The position numbers and the translations under genes were made by a program. This document shows, in pieces, positions 15,759 to 23,005 of a stretch of 40,249 bases of DNA. This DNA comes from a virus. The notes under the pieces were generated by a model, which ran no database searches, was not told where the DNA came from, and was given only the letters and a program-made list of their open reading frames with translations. The DNA lies in IMG/VR virus record IMGVR_UViG_3300012936_005227, positions 1 through 40,249 of that record; one strand, written 5' to 3'. Position 1 is the stretch's first letter, and every line of letters begins with the position of its first letter.

Positions 15759-16889
15759 TTATTCCCAACTTTGTTTGCCTTTTTTAGGCACACCAAAATT
15801 CAAGCAGTATCTTATTTTTTCTAAATCTTCTTTTGTCTTAAGGAAGCAAAGTTCATTGGCAAAATGAAGTTCCACACCGTTATCCAAGGCCAGTTGTAAT
15901 AATTCGTCCCTGCGTTCAGCATCGTCTGTGAGACTGAACATACTGGTTAAAACTATGCCGTCGGGTTTTTTCTGTATAAAGTGTTCTAATGCTGGTTGCC
16001 AGTCTGCATGTTCATTCTCAAACTCATAACTTGAATACTTTATATTATATTTTTCACAATATTGATTGATCACTGTTCTTTGCATAGGCAACGGAATGTG
16101 TTTGCTGTATACACTGTTCCATCCAGCATATGTTATAAATTGTTTCCCTGTGTAATCAAAGTTTTGTCCGGCTGTGTGATCACCAGGCATCCTGACAAAG
16201 CCACCAGGTAGTCGTCTATCATATTCTTCGCCTTCGAGTAAGATACGCATGTCTATTGCAACTCTGGTGTAACCTTCGTCGTTGTTAATGTTTCCATGCA
16301 TATGCTCTTGCCAGAATAAATGACTTTGTCCTGGAACTAATTCTACTGGCCATGCGGCTTCTAAACAAACTTCTTCAAACTTGTCCAAGGTCCATTTTTC
16401 TTTCAAAAACCTTTGTGTTATCTCACGGCTCTTGTCCCAGTCAATAAAGAAAACAGAATTTGTTTTTTCTGCCTTTGTTAGTGGAGTCCAGAATGTTCTA
16501 ATCCCTCTACCGTTGCCCACAAACACACCTTGATGAAACTGTAATCGCCTTCCTGACTTTGTTTGATTAGGTATAACGACACGTAAGGTTCCTTGCCTTT
16601 GGATCATATACCTCTTGTTATCTATCCTGGGTGGAGCATACTCCGCCACAAAGGCATCAAACAACTCCATAAAGTCCTTTCGTGAACAAGCATTCTGTAC
16701 GTACAACTGCAATTCGACAACCTGGGGAGGGGTAAGCACCTCGTGAATTTTTTCTAGTTCTTTTACTTGTGGAAATTTTTCTTGTATTGTACGTAGTGCC
16801 CAGCCTGGCAAATCGTATTTTTCTAAATCATAATTCAAGGTCATGTTGTCCCAGTACTTGGCAACATTGTCTAACATCCAATTGTTCAT
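15759..16889 (-). CDS. Fused 2OG-Fe(II) oxygenase-like and 'sporadic carbohydrate cluster' (LIC12192-type) protein
   Basis: 376 residues. Residues about 1-245 resemble the 2OG-Fe(II) oxygenase of 'sporadic carbohydrate clusters': QFHQGVFVGNG (118-126), FWTPLTKAEKTNSVFFID (133-150), and HMHGN...TRVAIDMR with distal His198 and Arg209. Residues about 250-365 resemble the small LIC12192 family of the same clusters (IPLPMQRTVINQYCEKYNI, GIVLTSMFSL, LHFANELCFL). These are normally two genes; here they are one. The first metal motif reads H119-Q-G121 where H-x-D is expected. Minus strand, with a strong taggag ribosome-binding site and a late-type motif at 16911-16917. Family assignment is from remembered patterns. 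Confidence 0.65.
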   Translation of the reverse strand: MNNWMLDNVAKYWDNMTLNYDLEKYDLPGWALRTIQEKFPQVKELEKIHEVLTPPQVVELQLYVQNACSRKDFMELFDAFVAEYAPPRIDNKRYMIQRQGTLRVVIPNQTKSGRRLQFHQGVFVGNGRGIRTFWTPLTKAEKTNSVFFIDWDKSREITQRFLKEKWTLDKFEEVCLEAAWPVELVPGQSHLFWQEHMHGNINNDEGYTRVAIDMRILLEGEEYDRRLPGGFVRMPGDHTAGQNFDYTGKQFITYAGWNSVYSKHIPLPMQRTVINQYCEKYNIKYSSYEFENEHADWQPALEHFIQKKPDGIVLTSMFSLTDDAERRDELLQLALDNGVELHFANELCFLKTKEDLEKIRYCLNFGVPKKGKQSWE

Positions 16890-16910
16890 ATTTGCTCCTA
16901 ATTTTGAAGA

Positions 16911-16917
16911 TATTTAA
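16911..16917 (-). promoter_or_regulatory. T4-type late promoter (TTAAATA), minus strand
   Basis: Late motif on the minus strand 21 bases before the ATG of the fused oxygenase gene; the leader holds a Shine-Dalgarno taggag (complement of 16895-16900). Confidence 0.5.
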
Positions 16918-16962
16918 CTAGTAGCACATTACCAAAATTTATTCCTGGCAATAACTTTGGTG

Positions 16963-16970
16963 TTTAAATA
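16963..16970 (+). promoter_or_regulatory. T4-type late promoter (TTTAAATA)
   Basis: Seven of eight bases, five bases before the ATG at 16976; predicted leaderless start. Confidence 0.6.
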
Positions 16971-16975
16971 CGTTG

Positions 16976-17653
16976 ATGGCAGTTAATACACTTTACATTT
17001 TTGGTGACAGTCATTGTTTACCATTTAAAATCAAAGACAAAAAGCAAGGATGGGACAGTCTGCTTGCCGATAGATTAGGCATGGATATAAAGAACTTCTC
17101 CCAACCCGGGGCAGACAATATGTTTATTTTCTCAACATTTTTGGCCAACCAAAAGGAAATTAAAAAAGGTGATGCTGTTGTAATAGGGTGGAGCCATCCA
17201 TCTAGGAAAACTTTTATCCTAGATCAAAACAAAATCACGGAATTGGCCAAAGATAGCATGATCTATGACACGCCAAATGGGCAATTTGTAAGAAGCAAGG
17301 GAGTACCCAGACACAAAGATACACTTGAAAAATGGTTAGGCATGACGCCTATCAACTCTGGAGTTGCCTTTTACGACAATTGGTATGAAAACTATTACAG
17401 TCTTACAGAGCAGAAGATCAATTTTGAAGGGTTTATCAATGCAGTAAAACATAAACTGCAAGGCATAGACTACGTGCCGTTTTATTTTAGTGAGGACAGC
17501 ATTGAATCAATAGCGGACACAGATAAAGGCATGTGTATTGCAGAATTCATACAGAAGCATGATGTAACTTTGAGCGACGACGATGCACATATGAATGTAA
17601 AAGGTCACAAGATGTGGGCAGATAAAATTTACGAGGATTTACAATATGATTGA
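16976..17653 (+). CDS. SGNH/GDSL-like hydrolase
   Basis: 225 residues from the ATG at 16976; a TTG one codon upstream is in frame but would not be transcribed from the late promoter. Block I is YIFGDSH (7-13, Ser12 nucleophile), followed by FSQPGADNMF (block II Gly), VVIGWSHPSRKTF (block III-like) and a C-terminal DDDAHMNVKGH (block V Asp-x-x-His type). SGNH enzymes remove acetyl or acyl groups from sugars and lipids. Beside the epimerase and oxygenase genes, action on a surface glycan is plausible. Confidence 0.65.
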   Translation: MAVNTLYIFGDSHCLPFKIKDKKQGWDSLLADRLGMDIKNFSQPGADNMFIFSTFLANQKEIKKGDAVVIGWSHPSRKTFILDQNKITELAKDSMIYDTPNGQFVRSKGVPRHKDTLEKWLGMTPINSGVAFYDNWYENYYSLTEQKINFEGFINAVKHKLQGIDYVPFYFSEDSIESIADTDKGMCIAEFIQKHDVTLSDDDAHMNVKGHKMWADKIYEDLQYD

Positions 17654-18140
17654 AGGTAAAATACCCGTGACCTGGAAAAAAACAGACTACAAAAAAGGTG
17701 CCTGGCGAAGTTATTACGATCATTTTACTGGATTTACGACCACTAAGGCAAACCGAGAGACATACAAAAGTAATATGGGTGTGCATTTAAAAAATGAAGT
17801 ACCTACAAGTTTGCTTGATGTGGTAAAAGATAATTTCGAGTTAGACAAAATTGTAATTGCACTCAATAAACTTTCTCCAGGACAAATCCTGCCATGGCAC
17901 AAAGACAGATATCTCACCTACATTAAAAAAAATAAAATCAAAAAAAAGAATCAGATTGCTAGAATAATACTTTTCTTGGAAGATCAGACACCAGGACAGC
18001 AATTATGGGTAGGAAAGAAACTATGCACTGGCAAGGCTGGTGCTTATTTTGGGTGGATGTATGGCACAGAGCATATGGCCGCAAATCTTGGTAAAACGGA
18101 TAGGTACACTTTACAAATCACTGGTATTAAAAAGGCTTAA
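17646..18140 (+). CDS. 2OG-Fe(II)/aspartyl-hydroxylase-like oxygenase
   Basis: 164 residues, overlapping the SGNH gene by 8 nt. The facial triad is visible: GQILPWHKDRY with His85-x-Asp87, and MYGTEHMAANLG with distal His143, followed by Arg153 (TDRYTLQITG) for 2-oxoglutarate. The central RIILFLED strand supports a double-stranded beta-helix fold. The site is intact, unlike that of the fused oxygenase upstream. It may hydroxylate a protein side chain or a small molecule; the substrate is unknown. A Lys-rich insert (KKNKIKKKNQ, 94-103) is unusual. Confidence 0.7.
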   Translation: MIEGKIPVTWKKTDYKKGAWRSYYDHFTGFTTTKANRETYKSNMGVHLKNEVPTSLLDVVKDNFELDKIVIALNKLSPGQILPWHKDRYLTYIKKNKIKKKNQIARIILFLEDQTPGQQLWVGKKLCTGKAGAYFGWMYGTEHMAANLGKTDRYTLQITGIKKA

Positions 18141-18143
18141 ATA
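18137..18143 (+). promoter_or_regulatory. T4-type late promoter (TTAAATA)
   Basis: The motif includes the TAA stop of the oxygenase gene and lies eight bases before the spanin ATG at 18152; predicted leader about 3 nt. Confidence 0.55.
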
Positions 18144-18151
18144 CTGATATT

Positions 18152-18625
18152 ATGTTCTCTAGTATAAGAATCATGTTTGTAGTTTTATTGATGTCCGGCA
18201 TCGCAGGTGCAGGTATCTATGTGATGAAACTACGGGCAGACAACGCCACACTTAAGGCAAATCAAATAGAATTAGAGAAAGGCATCGAGGCGCAGACGAA
18301 ATTGATAGAACAACAGAAAGTAGACTTCGAGGCGATTATGGAAAGCAACAAGAAACTCAATGCTTTGGTCCTGACTTTCAAGAAGGATCTAGACGAGTTA
18401 GACAAGCGTTTCAACAAAAAGAAAAGAGATGTGGGTAAACTTGCAATTGAAAGATCTCAATCTGTTGAGCGAGTGATCAACAAAGGATCATCTGAAGCAA
18501 CAAGATGTGTTGAATTGGCAAGCGGCGCAGAGAGAACTGAGGCAGAACTAAAAGCAACAAGGAAATCGGAGATAAACACGATGTGCCCAAGTTTGGCAAA
18601 TCCGAATTATGTGCATTATGAATAA
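18152..18625 (+). CDS. Inner-membrane spanin-like protein (i-spanin, Rz type)
   Basis: 157 residues. One N-terminal membrane segment (IMFVVLLMSGIAGAGIYVM, about 7-25) followed by a long coiled coil (NQIELEKGIEAQTKLIEQQK onward), the architecture of Rz-type spanins that fuse inner and outer membranes at the end of lysis. The next gene encodes a small lipoprotein whose start lies inside this gene's end, as in Rz/Rz1 pairs. Assignment is from architecture and pairing, not from sequence identity. Confidence 0.6.
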   Translation: MFSSIRIMFVVLLMSGIAGAGIYVMKLRADNATLKANQIELEKGIEAQTKLIEQQKVDFEAIMESNKKLNALVLTFKKDLDELDKRFNKKKRDVGKLAIERSQSVERVINKGSSEATRCVELASGAERTEAELKATRKSEINTMCPSLANPNYVHYE

Positions 18626-18977
18626 AATTTTAGCGATAGCATTGATCTTATTACTAACCGGTTGTAGCATAGGCGGAGAAAAAAGGATTAAATTGTTTGC
18701 AGTCGAAGAGCCAAGACAGAAATTAAACCTACCAGATCCAATGCCACTCACACTTGAAGACATCCGTTGGATAATAATTACTTCAGAGAACGCAGAAGAG
18801 GTTTTCAAAAAATTAGAAGAACAAGGTATAGACCCTGTGCTGTTTGGATTGACAGACAAAGACTACGAGTTGTTGGCCAAAAACTTTGCACAGATCAGAC
18901 AAAAATTGCAGGAAACCAACAGTCTACTTGACGAATACAAAAAGTACTACGAAGAGACTGATAAAGAAGACAAATAA
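18618..18977 (+). CDS. Lipoprotein, probable outer-membrane spanin partner
   Basis: 119 residues from the ATG at 18618 (an ATG three codons earlier is also in frame). MNKILAIALILLLTGCSIGG is a textbook lipoprotein signal with lipobox LTGC. The mature part starts with a Pro-containing stretch (LNLPDPMPLTLEDIRWI) and ends in a helix (QETNSLLDEYKKYYEETDK). It overlaps the i-spanin gene by 8 nt. It is larger than most Rz1 proteins, so a general envelope lipoprotein remains possible. Confidence 0.6.
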   Translation: MNKILAIALILLLTGCSIGGEKRIKLFAVEEPRQKLNLPDPMPLTLEDIRWIIITSENAEEVFKKLEEQGIDPVLFGLTDKDYELLAKNFAQIRQKLQETNSLLDEYKKYYEETDKEDK

Positions 18978-18992
18978 GGCGCGAACCATACC

Positions 18993-20189
18993 GTGTCAGA
19001 TTACACCAAATCAAACATGTGCCACTTGCCTTGGACAGGCATAGAAATAGGTACCTCCGGAGATTACAGACCGTGCTGTCTATATAGAGATCCTATAGGA
19101 GATTACAACGCAATGACACATTCTGTGTCTGATGTGATGCAGTCAAAAGAAATGGAACAACTGCGAGAGGACTTCAGAAAAAACAAACGTCCTGCAGGCT
19201 GTCAGTCATGCTGGAAAGAAGAAGCCGCAGGCAAAAAATCTAAGCGTATCCTGTTGTGGGAGAAATCACGGACACTTGGTGAACTGCACGTAAAGAAAGA
19301 ACAGATATCTACACGATATTTAGAAATAAGGTTAGGTAATATTTGCAATTTGAAATGTAGAATATGTTATCCTGGTAGCAGTTCACTATGGGCAAACGAG
19401 GCGATAAAATTATATCCGGAGGACAAAGAAAAGTATCTTGAAATCAATGAGATATCTAGATGGCCAAGAAAACAAAACAAATTATTTGCCGAGATAGATG
19501 AAGTGTTAAAAAATCTTAGGTACTTGCAGATTACAGGCGGCGAACCACTGTTGATACAAGAACAATTTGACGTGTTACGTAAATGTATTGCACTAGGAGT
19601 GGCAAATAAAATAGAAGTTCATTACAATACAAATGGCACAGTGTATCCAGAAGAAGCGTTAAAAGAAATATGGCCTCACTTCAAACGAGTGGAAATTGCT
19701 TTCAGCATAGATGACATCAAGGATAGATTTGAATATCAAAGGCATCCTGCTAAATGGGATCAAGTGAATGCTAATATCAAAAAAATATCTGCCCTTAATT
19801 TGCCAAACATCAGCACACAGATTTGCACAACATTAAGTTTTTTTAATGCGTATTACTTGGATGAAATGGCCCAACAGGTTGAAGAATGGAACCCGGATTA
19901 CTGGCATATCAATTGCCTTCATCTTCCCAAAAGGTATGACGTACAACATTTGCAACCATACATGAAGAACATAATAGTAGAAAAGTTATTAAAATGCAAA
20001 GTCAGGAAAGAAGAAATACAGACAGCAATAGGTTATATTAAGGGCGGTCCAAAATACACGTCAGATGATCTTCTAATAACCGCAAGAAATACAATAAAAC
20101 AGATCGATTCTGTCCGTAATGAAGAATATCAGCAGGTGTTTCCTGAATTTTACAATGACGTGTTAGAATCTGTTGGTAATAATCAATAA
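18993..20189 (+). CDS. Twitch-domain radical SAM protein
   Basis: 398 residues from a GTG; an ATG at 19017 is the alternative and would still keep the first cysteine motif. The N-terminal twitch domain has CHLPW (C10), YRPCCLYRD (C28, C29) and GCQSCW (C70, C73), expected to bind an auxiliary iron-sulfur cluster. The radical-SAM core follows: NICNLKCRICYP (C118-x3-C122-x2-C125), LQITGGEPLL and YNTNG. N-terminal-twitch radical SAM enzymes occur in phage and surface-glycan clusters; substrates are not established. No Shine-Dalgarno is evident. Confidence 0.8.
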   Translation: MSDYTKSNMCHLPWTGIEIGTSGDYRPCCLYRDPIGDYNAMTHSVSDVMQSKEMEQLREDFRKNKRPAGCQSCWKEEAAGKKSKRILLWEKSRTLGELHVKKEQISTRYLEIRLGNICNLKCRICYPGSSSLWANEAIKLYPEDKEKYLEINEISRWPRKQNKLFAEIDEVLKNLRYLQITGGEPLLIQEQFDVLRKCIALGVANKIEVHYNTNGTVYPEEALKEIWPHFKRVEIAFSIDDIKDRFEYQRHPAKWDQVNANIKKISALNLPNISTQICTTLSFFNAYYLDEMAQQVEEWNPDYWHINCLHLPKRYDVQHLQPYMKNIIVEKLLKCKVRKEEIQTAIGYIKGGPKYTSDDLLITARNTIKQIDSVRNEEYQQVFPEFYNDVLESVGNNQ

Positions 20190-20192
20190 ATA
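20185..20192 (+). promoter_or_regulatory. T4-type late promoter (AATAAATA)
   Basis: Contains the TAA stop of the twitch radical SAM gene and ends eight bases before the ATG at 20201; predicted leader about 3 nt. Confidence 0.6.
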
Positions 20193-20200
20193 CTACTATT

Positions 20201-20647
20201 ATGAAAATAAGTGATTCAACATCAATTTCAATGCCTATGAGGAATCTGTTGTCCATTGTGGCGGCAGTCGCCGTTGGAGTTTGGGCGTACTTCGGTGTCA
20301 TCGAGAGATTGAACCAGTTGGAAACAAAAGCAGTACTCCTAGAAAAGGACATGACTGCCGAAGATGAAAGACTGCACAGCGAGGTGACAAAAAATACTGA
20401 TTTTAGGATCAGATATCCAAGGGGTGAACTAGGTCAAAGTTCACAGGACATAGAACAGTTTATGTTGATAGAGGATCTTTACAAAACAGTAGATAGGATG
20501 CAGAAGCACCTGGATGACATGGCCAACAATAGAGTAAACATAGAATTTCTTAAAGAGCAGATGGAAAAAGCAGTCAACAATATTGAAAAGTTGAAGGACG
20601 CTGACAGAGAAATCGTTTACAAGAATGGCAACGGAGATCACCAATGA
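20201..20647 (+). CDS. Membrane-anchored coiled-coil protein, lysis-region type
   Basis: 148 residues. A short head (MKISDSTSISMPMRN), one membrane segment (LLSIVAAVAVGVWAYFGVI, about 16-34), then a coiled-coil tail (ERLNQLETKAVLLEKD; KEQMEKAVNNIEKLKD). The motif FRIRYPRGELG...EQFMLIEDL recurs in marine T4-like phages, without agreed function. Late promoter and position after the spanins suggest an envelope role in lysis or superinfection exclusion; neither is shown. Confidence 0.6.
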   Translation: MKISDSTSISMPMRNLLSIVAAVAVGVWAYFGVIERLNQLETKAVLLEKDMTAEDERLHSEVTKNTDFRIRYPRGELGQSSQDIEQFMLIEDLYKTVDRMQKHLDDMANNRVNIEFLKEQMEKAVNNIEKLKDADREIVYKNGNGDHQ

Positions 20648-20856
20648 TAGAAACGGTTGTGGCATTGTTGATGCTGGTCCACGGTGAAATAAAAGAACAC
20701 AGGATTCAAGAAACTATGGCAACTTGCCTAAGAGGAAAACGAACAGCGGAAAGACAATATAGTGCAGGCACAAAATATCAATGCCTTAAGGCAAAAGCAG
20801 AACTTGAGTCAAACATAGACGGAAGTAAATCAATCAAAAAAATAATATTGGAATAA
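20644..20856 (+). CDS. Small conserved phage protein with N-terminal hydrophobic segment (70 aa)
   Basis: Overlaps the preceding gene at ATGATAG. The first 13 residues are hydrophobic (MIETVVALLMLVH), possibly a weak export signal. The rest is polar with two cysteines (ATCLRGKRTAER, YQCLKAKAELESNIDG) that could form a disulfide if exported. The C-terminal pattern 'C-(L/I)-K-x-K-A-E-L-E-x-N-I-D-G-S-K' recurs in related phages. Function unknown. Confidence 0.5.
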   Translation: MIETVVALLMLVHGEIKEHRIQETMATCLRGKRTAERQYSAGTKYQCLKAKAELESNIDGSKSIKKIILE

Positions 20857-20857
20857 T

Positions 20858-21076
20858 ATGCAAACAGTAATAAAAGTAATAGCAGAACACCTTGATGTGG
20901 CAGAGAGCAAAGTAACACCCGAGGCACATTTAGTAGACGACTTAGGAGCAGATCCGTTTGATACAATAGAATTGTGCATACAAGTTGAGAAGGCTACAGG
21001 TGTAAAAATTTCAGAAGACGATGGTGACAAAGTACAAACCGTGCAAGATCTAATCAACCTAGTGGAGAAAAAATAA
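20858..21076 (+). CDS. Acyl-carrier-protein-like protein lacking the phosphopantetheine serine
   Basis: 72 residues, ACP length. The family core is plain: HLVDDLGADPFDTIELCIQV then EKATGVKISEDD. ACPs have D-S-L at the 4'-phosphopantetheine site (DLGADSLDTVEL in E. coli); here it reads D32-P33-F34, codons gat ccg ttt, so the attachment serine is proline. The protein should therefore not carry an acyl chain. It might mimic apo-ACP to bind ACP partners. It sits 1 nt after the gene before, and its stop overlaps the start of the nuclease gene (TAATG). Confidence 0.75.
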   Translation: MQTVIKVIAEHLDVAESKVTPEAHLVDDLGADPFDTIELCIQVEKATGVKISEDDGDKVQTVQDLINLVEKK

Positions 21077-21513
21077 TGTGGACGTACAGATGTAAATTAA
21101 GGAAAGTGGTGGATGGAGACACAGTCGACGTTGACATTGATTTAGGATTTGGTATTTGGCAGATGAATGAACGTGTAAGGATAATGGGTATCGACACGCC
21201 AGAATCGCGGACAAGAAACAAAATAGAAAAAAAGTTTGGATTGGCCGCAAAAGCAAGATTAAAATCTTTGCTAGGACCCAAACCTATATTGCAGACAACA
21301 ATAAGCAAAAAAGGTTTAGACATGAAGGGTAAGTTTGGAAGAGTTCTTGGTGACTTTATTATAGATGGTGGCCCATTAGTATCACAGATTATGTGCAAAG
21401 AAGGTCATGCGGTAGCATACTTTGGTGGTGCAAAAGCAGATGTACAGAAACAACACATGAAGAACAGGAAAAAACTTGTTGAGCAGGGTGTCGTTAAAGG
21501 GGCAATAGAATAA
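21076..21513 (+). CDS. Staphylococcal-nuclease-like (thermonuclease) protein
   Basis: 145 residues, full SNase domain. Metal and catalytic positions can be followed: KVVDGDTVDVDID (the D-G-D-T turn), ERVRIMGIDTPES (Arg, Asp and Glu of the active site) and KGKFGRVLGDF (second catalytic Arg). It has no signal peptide, so it would act in the cytoplasm, most simply in degrading host DNA or RNA; that use is inferred. It is translationally coupled to the ACP-like gene by a one-base overlap. Confidence 0.75.
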   Translation: MWTYRCKLRKVVDGDTVDVDIDLGFGIWQMNERVRIMGIDTPESRTRNKIEKKFGLAAKARLKSLLGPKPILQTTISKKGLDMKGKFGRVLGDFIIDGGPLVSQIMCKEGHAVAYFGGAKADVQKQHMKNRKKLVEQGVVKGAIE

Positions 21514-21516
21514 ATA
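21509..21516 (+). promoter_or_regulatory. T4-type late promoter (AATAAATA)
   Basis: Contains the TAA stop of the nuclease gene. It lies 21 bases before the ATG at 21538, and the leader has a clear gaggag ribosome-binding site. Confidence 0.65.
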
Positions 21517-21537
21517 CGCACATATACGAGGAGACTT

Positions 21538-22128
21538 ATGGAACTAATAATAACACTAGCAATGAAATTTTGGCAATGGACTGTGCTTATTGCAGTTGTA
21601 ATCATAGCCGCTATTTTGAATGCGTTTGACAAAAGACAAAAGCCAAATTTAAAATTCAATTTCAAAGGAATGCCTAAATTACAACCTGTGCCGATCAAGA
21701 CCAAAGGCAAAGGATTCTGGAAAGGAATCGTGATGTGGTTGTTATCAACAAGAAACTGGATACTTACAGATGACTGGAAGTACAACATAGACGGAAAAGA
21801 ATATGTAATTCCAGCAGGTTTTCAATTTGATGGTGCAAGTATTCCAAAGTTCCTAAGGACTTTCTTCTCTCCAGTTGGTGTGTTATTGATGGGTGGACTG
21901 GTACATGACTATGCCTACAAATACAAAACATTGTTGGAAGTAAACAAGAAGAAAACAATGGGTGAACTGACACAAAAGAGAGCAGACGAAATATTCAGAG
22001 ACATCAACATAATCGTTAACGGTTTCTATTCTATGAACTATCTAGCATACTGGTCATTGAGAATTGGTGGCTTTGTTGCATGGAACGGGCATAGAAAAAG
22101 AAACGCTAAAATTCCGGGGATAAAATAA
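21538..22128 (+). CDS. Membrane-anchored DUF1353 protein
   Basis: 196 residues. An N-terminal membrane segment (WTVLIAVVIIAAILNAF, about 14-30) precedes a DUF1353 domain with the defining GFQFDGASIPKFLRTFFSP and GLVHDYAYK (the H-D-Y motif). The biochemical role of DUF1353 is not known; it is widespread in tailed phages, often near lysis or tail genes. It overlaps the holin-like gene by one base (TAATG) under one late promoter, which supports a lysis-time envelope function. Confidence 0.7.
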   Translation: MELIITLAMKFWQWTVLIAVVIIAAILNAFDKRQKPNLKFNFKGMPKLQPVPIKTKGKGFWKGIVMWLLSTRNWILTDDWKYNIDGKEYVIPAGFQFDGASIPKFLRTFFSPVGVLLMGGLVHDYAYKYKTLLEVNKKKTMGELTQKRADEIFRDINIIVNGFYSMNYLAYWSLRIGGFVAWNGHRKRNAKIPGIK

Positions 22129-22466
22129 TGGCTGATTTAAAAGAAGACAAATTGGTTGTGCCTGCAGACACTAACACAGCAAAGAAAAAAGTTTCTGTTG
22201 AATTAGAAGTAGACACAAGTGCAAAAGATCTAGGACCTAATCCATACGCAAGACTAATACACCTAGCAAGAGCAGTGGACAGTTGGAGAATTTTTCCAAG
22301 AGTTTTCATTACTACATACATCATACTTTTATACAAATGTGTGATATGGTACATGAATCTGCCTGCACCAACAATGGAACAATCAGGTTTGATATCGATT
22401 GTCGTAGGTGCTGGTGCGGCCTGGTTTGGACTCTACACCGGATCGAGCAAAAAATCTAGCAAATAA
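22128..22466 (+). CDS. Holin-like small membrane protein
   Basis: 112 residues. A polar N-terminal 50 residues is followed by two membrane segments (VFITTYIILLYKCVIWYMNL, about 58-77; GLISIVVGAGAAWFGLYTG, about 87-105) and a basic Ser/Lys tail (SSKKSSK). Two hydrophobic helices with a charged tail fit class II-type holins, and the GAGAAWFGLY pattern recurs in holin-like genes of marine phages. Position after DUF1353 in a late unit agrees. The long hydrophilic head is less usual. Confidence 0.55.
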   Translation: MADLKEDKLVVPADTNTAKKKVSVELEVDTSAKDLGPNPYARLIHLARAVDSWRIFPRVFITTYIILLYKCVIWYMNLPAPTMEQSGLISIVVGAGAAWFGLYTGSSKKSSK

Positions 22467-22476
22467 TTAATAGTGC

Positions 22477-22974
22477 ATGAAATTGTACGAACCATTCAAA
22501 TTCCTAACGGCCGATGAGTGCGATCAAATCATACGGTATGCCAATACTGATAACATCCGCAAAGGAAAAACCTTAGGAAAATCTAATCTTAGAAACAATA
22601 GAATAGTGTGGTACAAGGACAGTACTAAATGGCAGAAATGGATAGATATGTTTAACACATTAGAACCAGTCATAGATTGGATACAAGATCCGCAGATATC
22701 ATTCTACCAACCTGGAGAGGAATACAATTGGCATGTTGATACTTGGCCAAACTACAGAACACACATTAGACATTTTACTCTAACATGTGAATTACAGACT
22801 GCACCTAACGGTACTTTCGAGATTGAAAACAAACAATTTCCTAAATTAAACAAAGGGGAAGCCGTTATATTTAAACCCCAGGATAAACATAGGGCCACCA
22901 CACCATCAGAAGGAGAGCGGATCAGTTTTACCATATGGGCAATGGCTCTGAATCCAAATCCAAATAAACGTTGA
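22477..22974 (+). CDS. 2OG-Fe(II) oxygenase (prolyl-4-hydroxylase/PiuC-like)
   Basis: 165 residues. Intact metal site: YNWHVDTW (His86, Asp88), FKPQDKHRATTPSEGER (His138, Arg148 for 2-oxoglutarate), with a preceding ISFYQPGEEY strand typical of P4H-like enzymes. Phage members of this group are common in marine T4-like viruses, with no agreed substrate. It is the third 2OG-type protein in the window. The stop codon (TGA) lies inside the -35 box of the dnaJ promoter. No clear Shine-Dalgarno. Confidence 0.75.
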   Translation: MKLYEPFKFLTADECDQIIRYANTDNIRKGKTLGKSNLRNNRIVWYKDSTKWQKWIDMFNTLEPVIDWIQDPQISFYQPGEEYNWHVDTWPNYRTHIRHFTLTCELQTAPNGTFEIENKQFPKLNKGEAVIFKPQDKHRATTPSEGERISFTIWAMALNPNPNKR

Positions 22975-22998
22975 CGAAACAAAATTCTAGTGTACAAT
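22971..22998 (+). promoter_or_regulatory. Sigma70-like promoter for the DnaJ-ClpA operon
   Basis: TTGACG at 22971-22976, 16-bp spacer, TACAAT at 22993-22998. The ATG at 23006 follows after 7 nt, so the predicted transcript starts within one base of the start codon. No second promoter was seen until 27995, so the DnaJ, DUF1289, deformylase and ClpA genes probably form one unit. Confidence 0.65.
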
Positions 22999-23005
22999 TA
23001 AGAAC

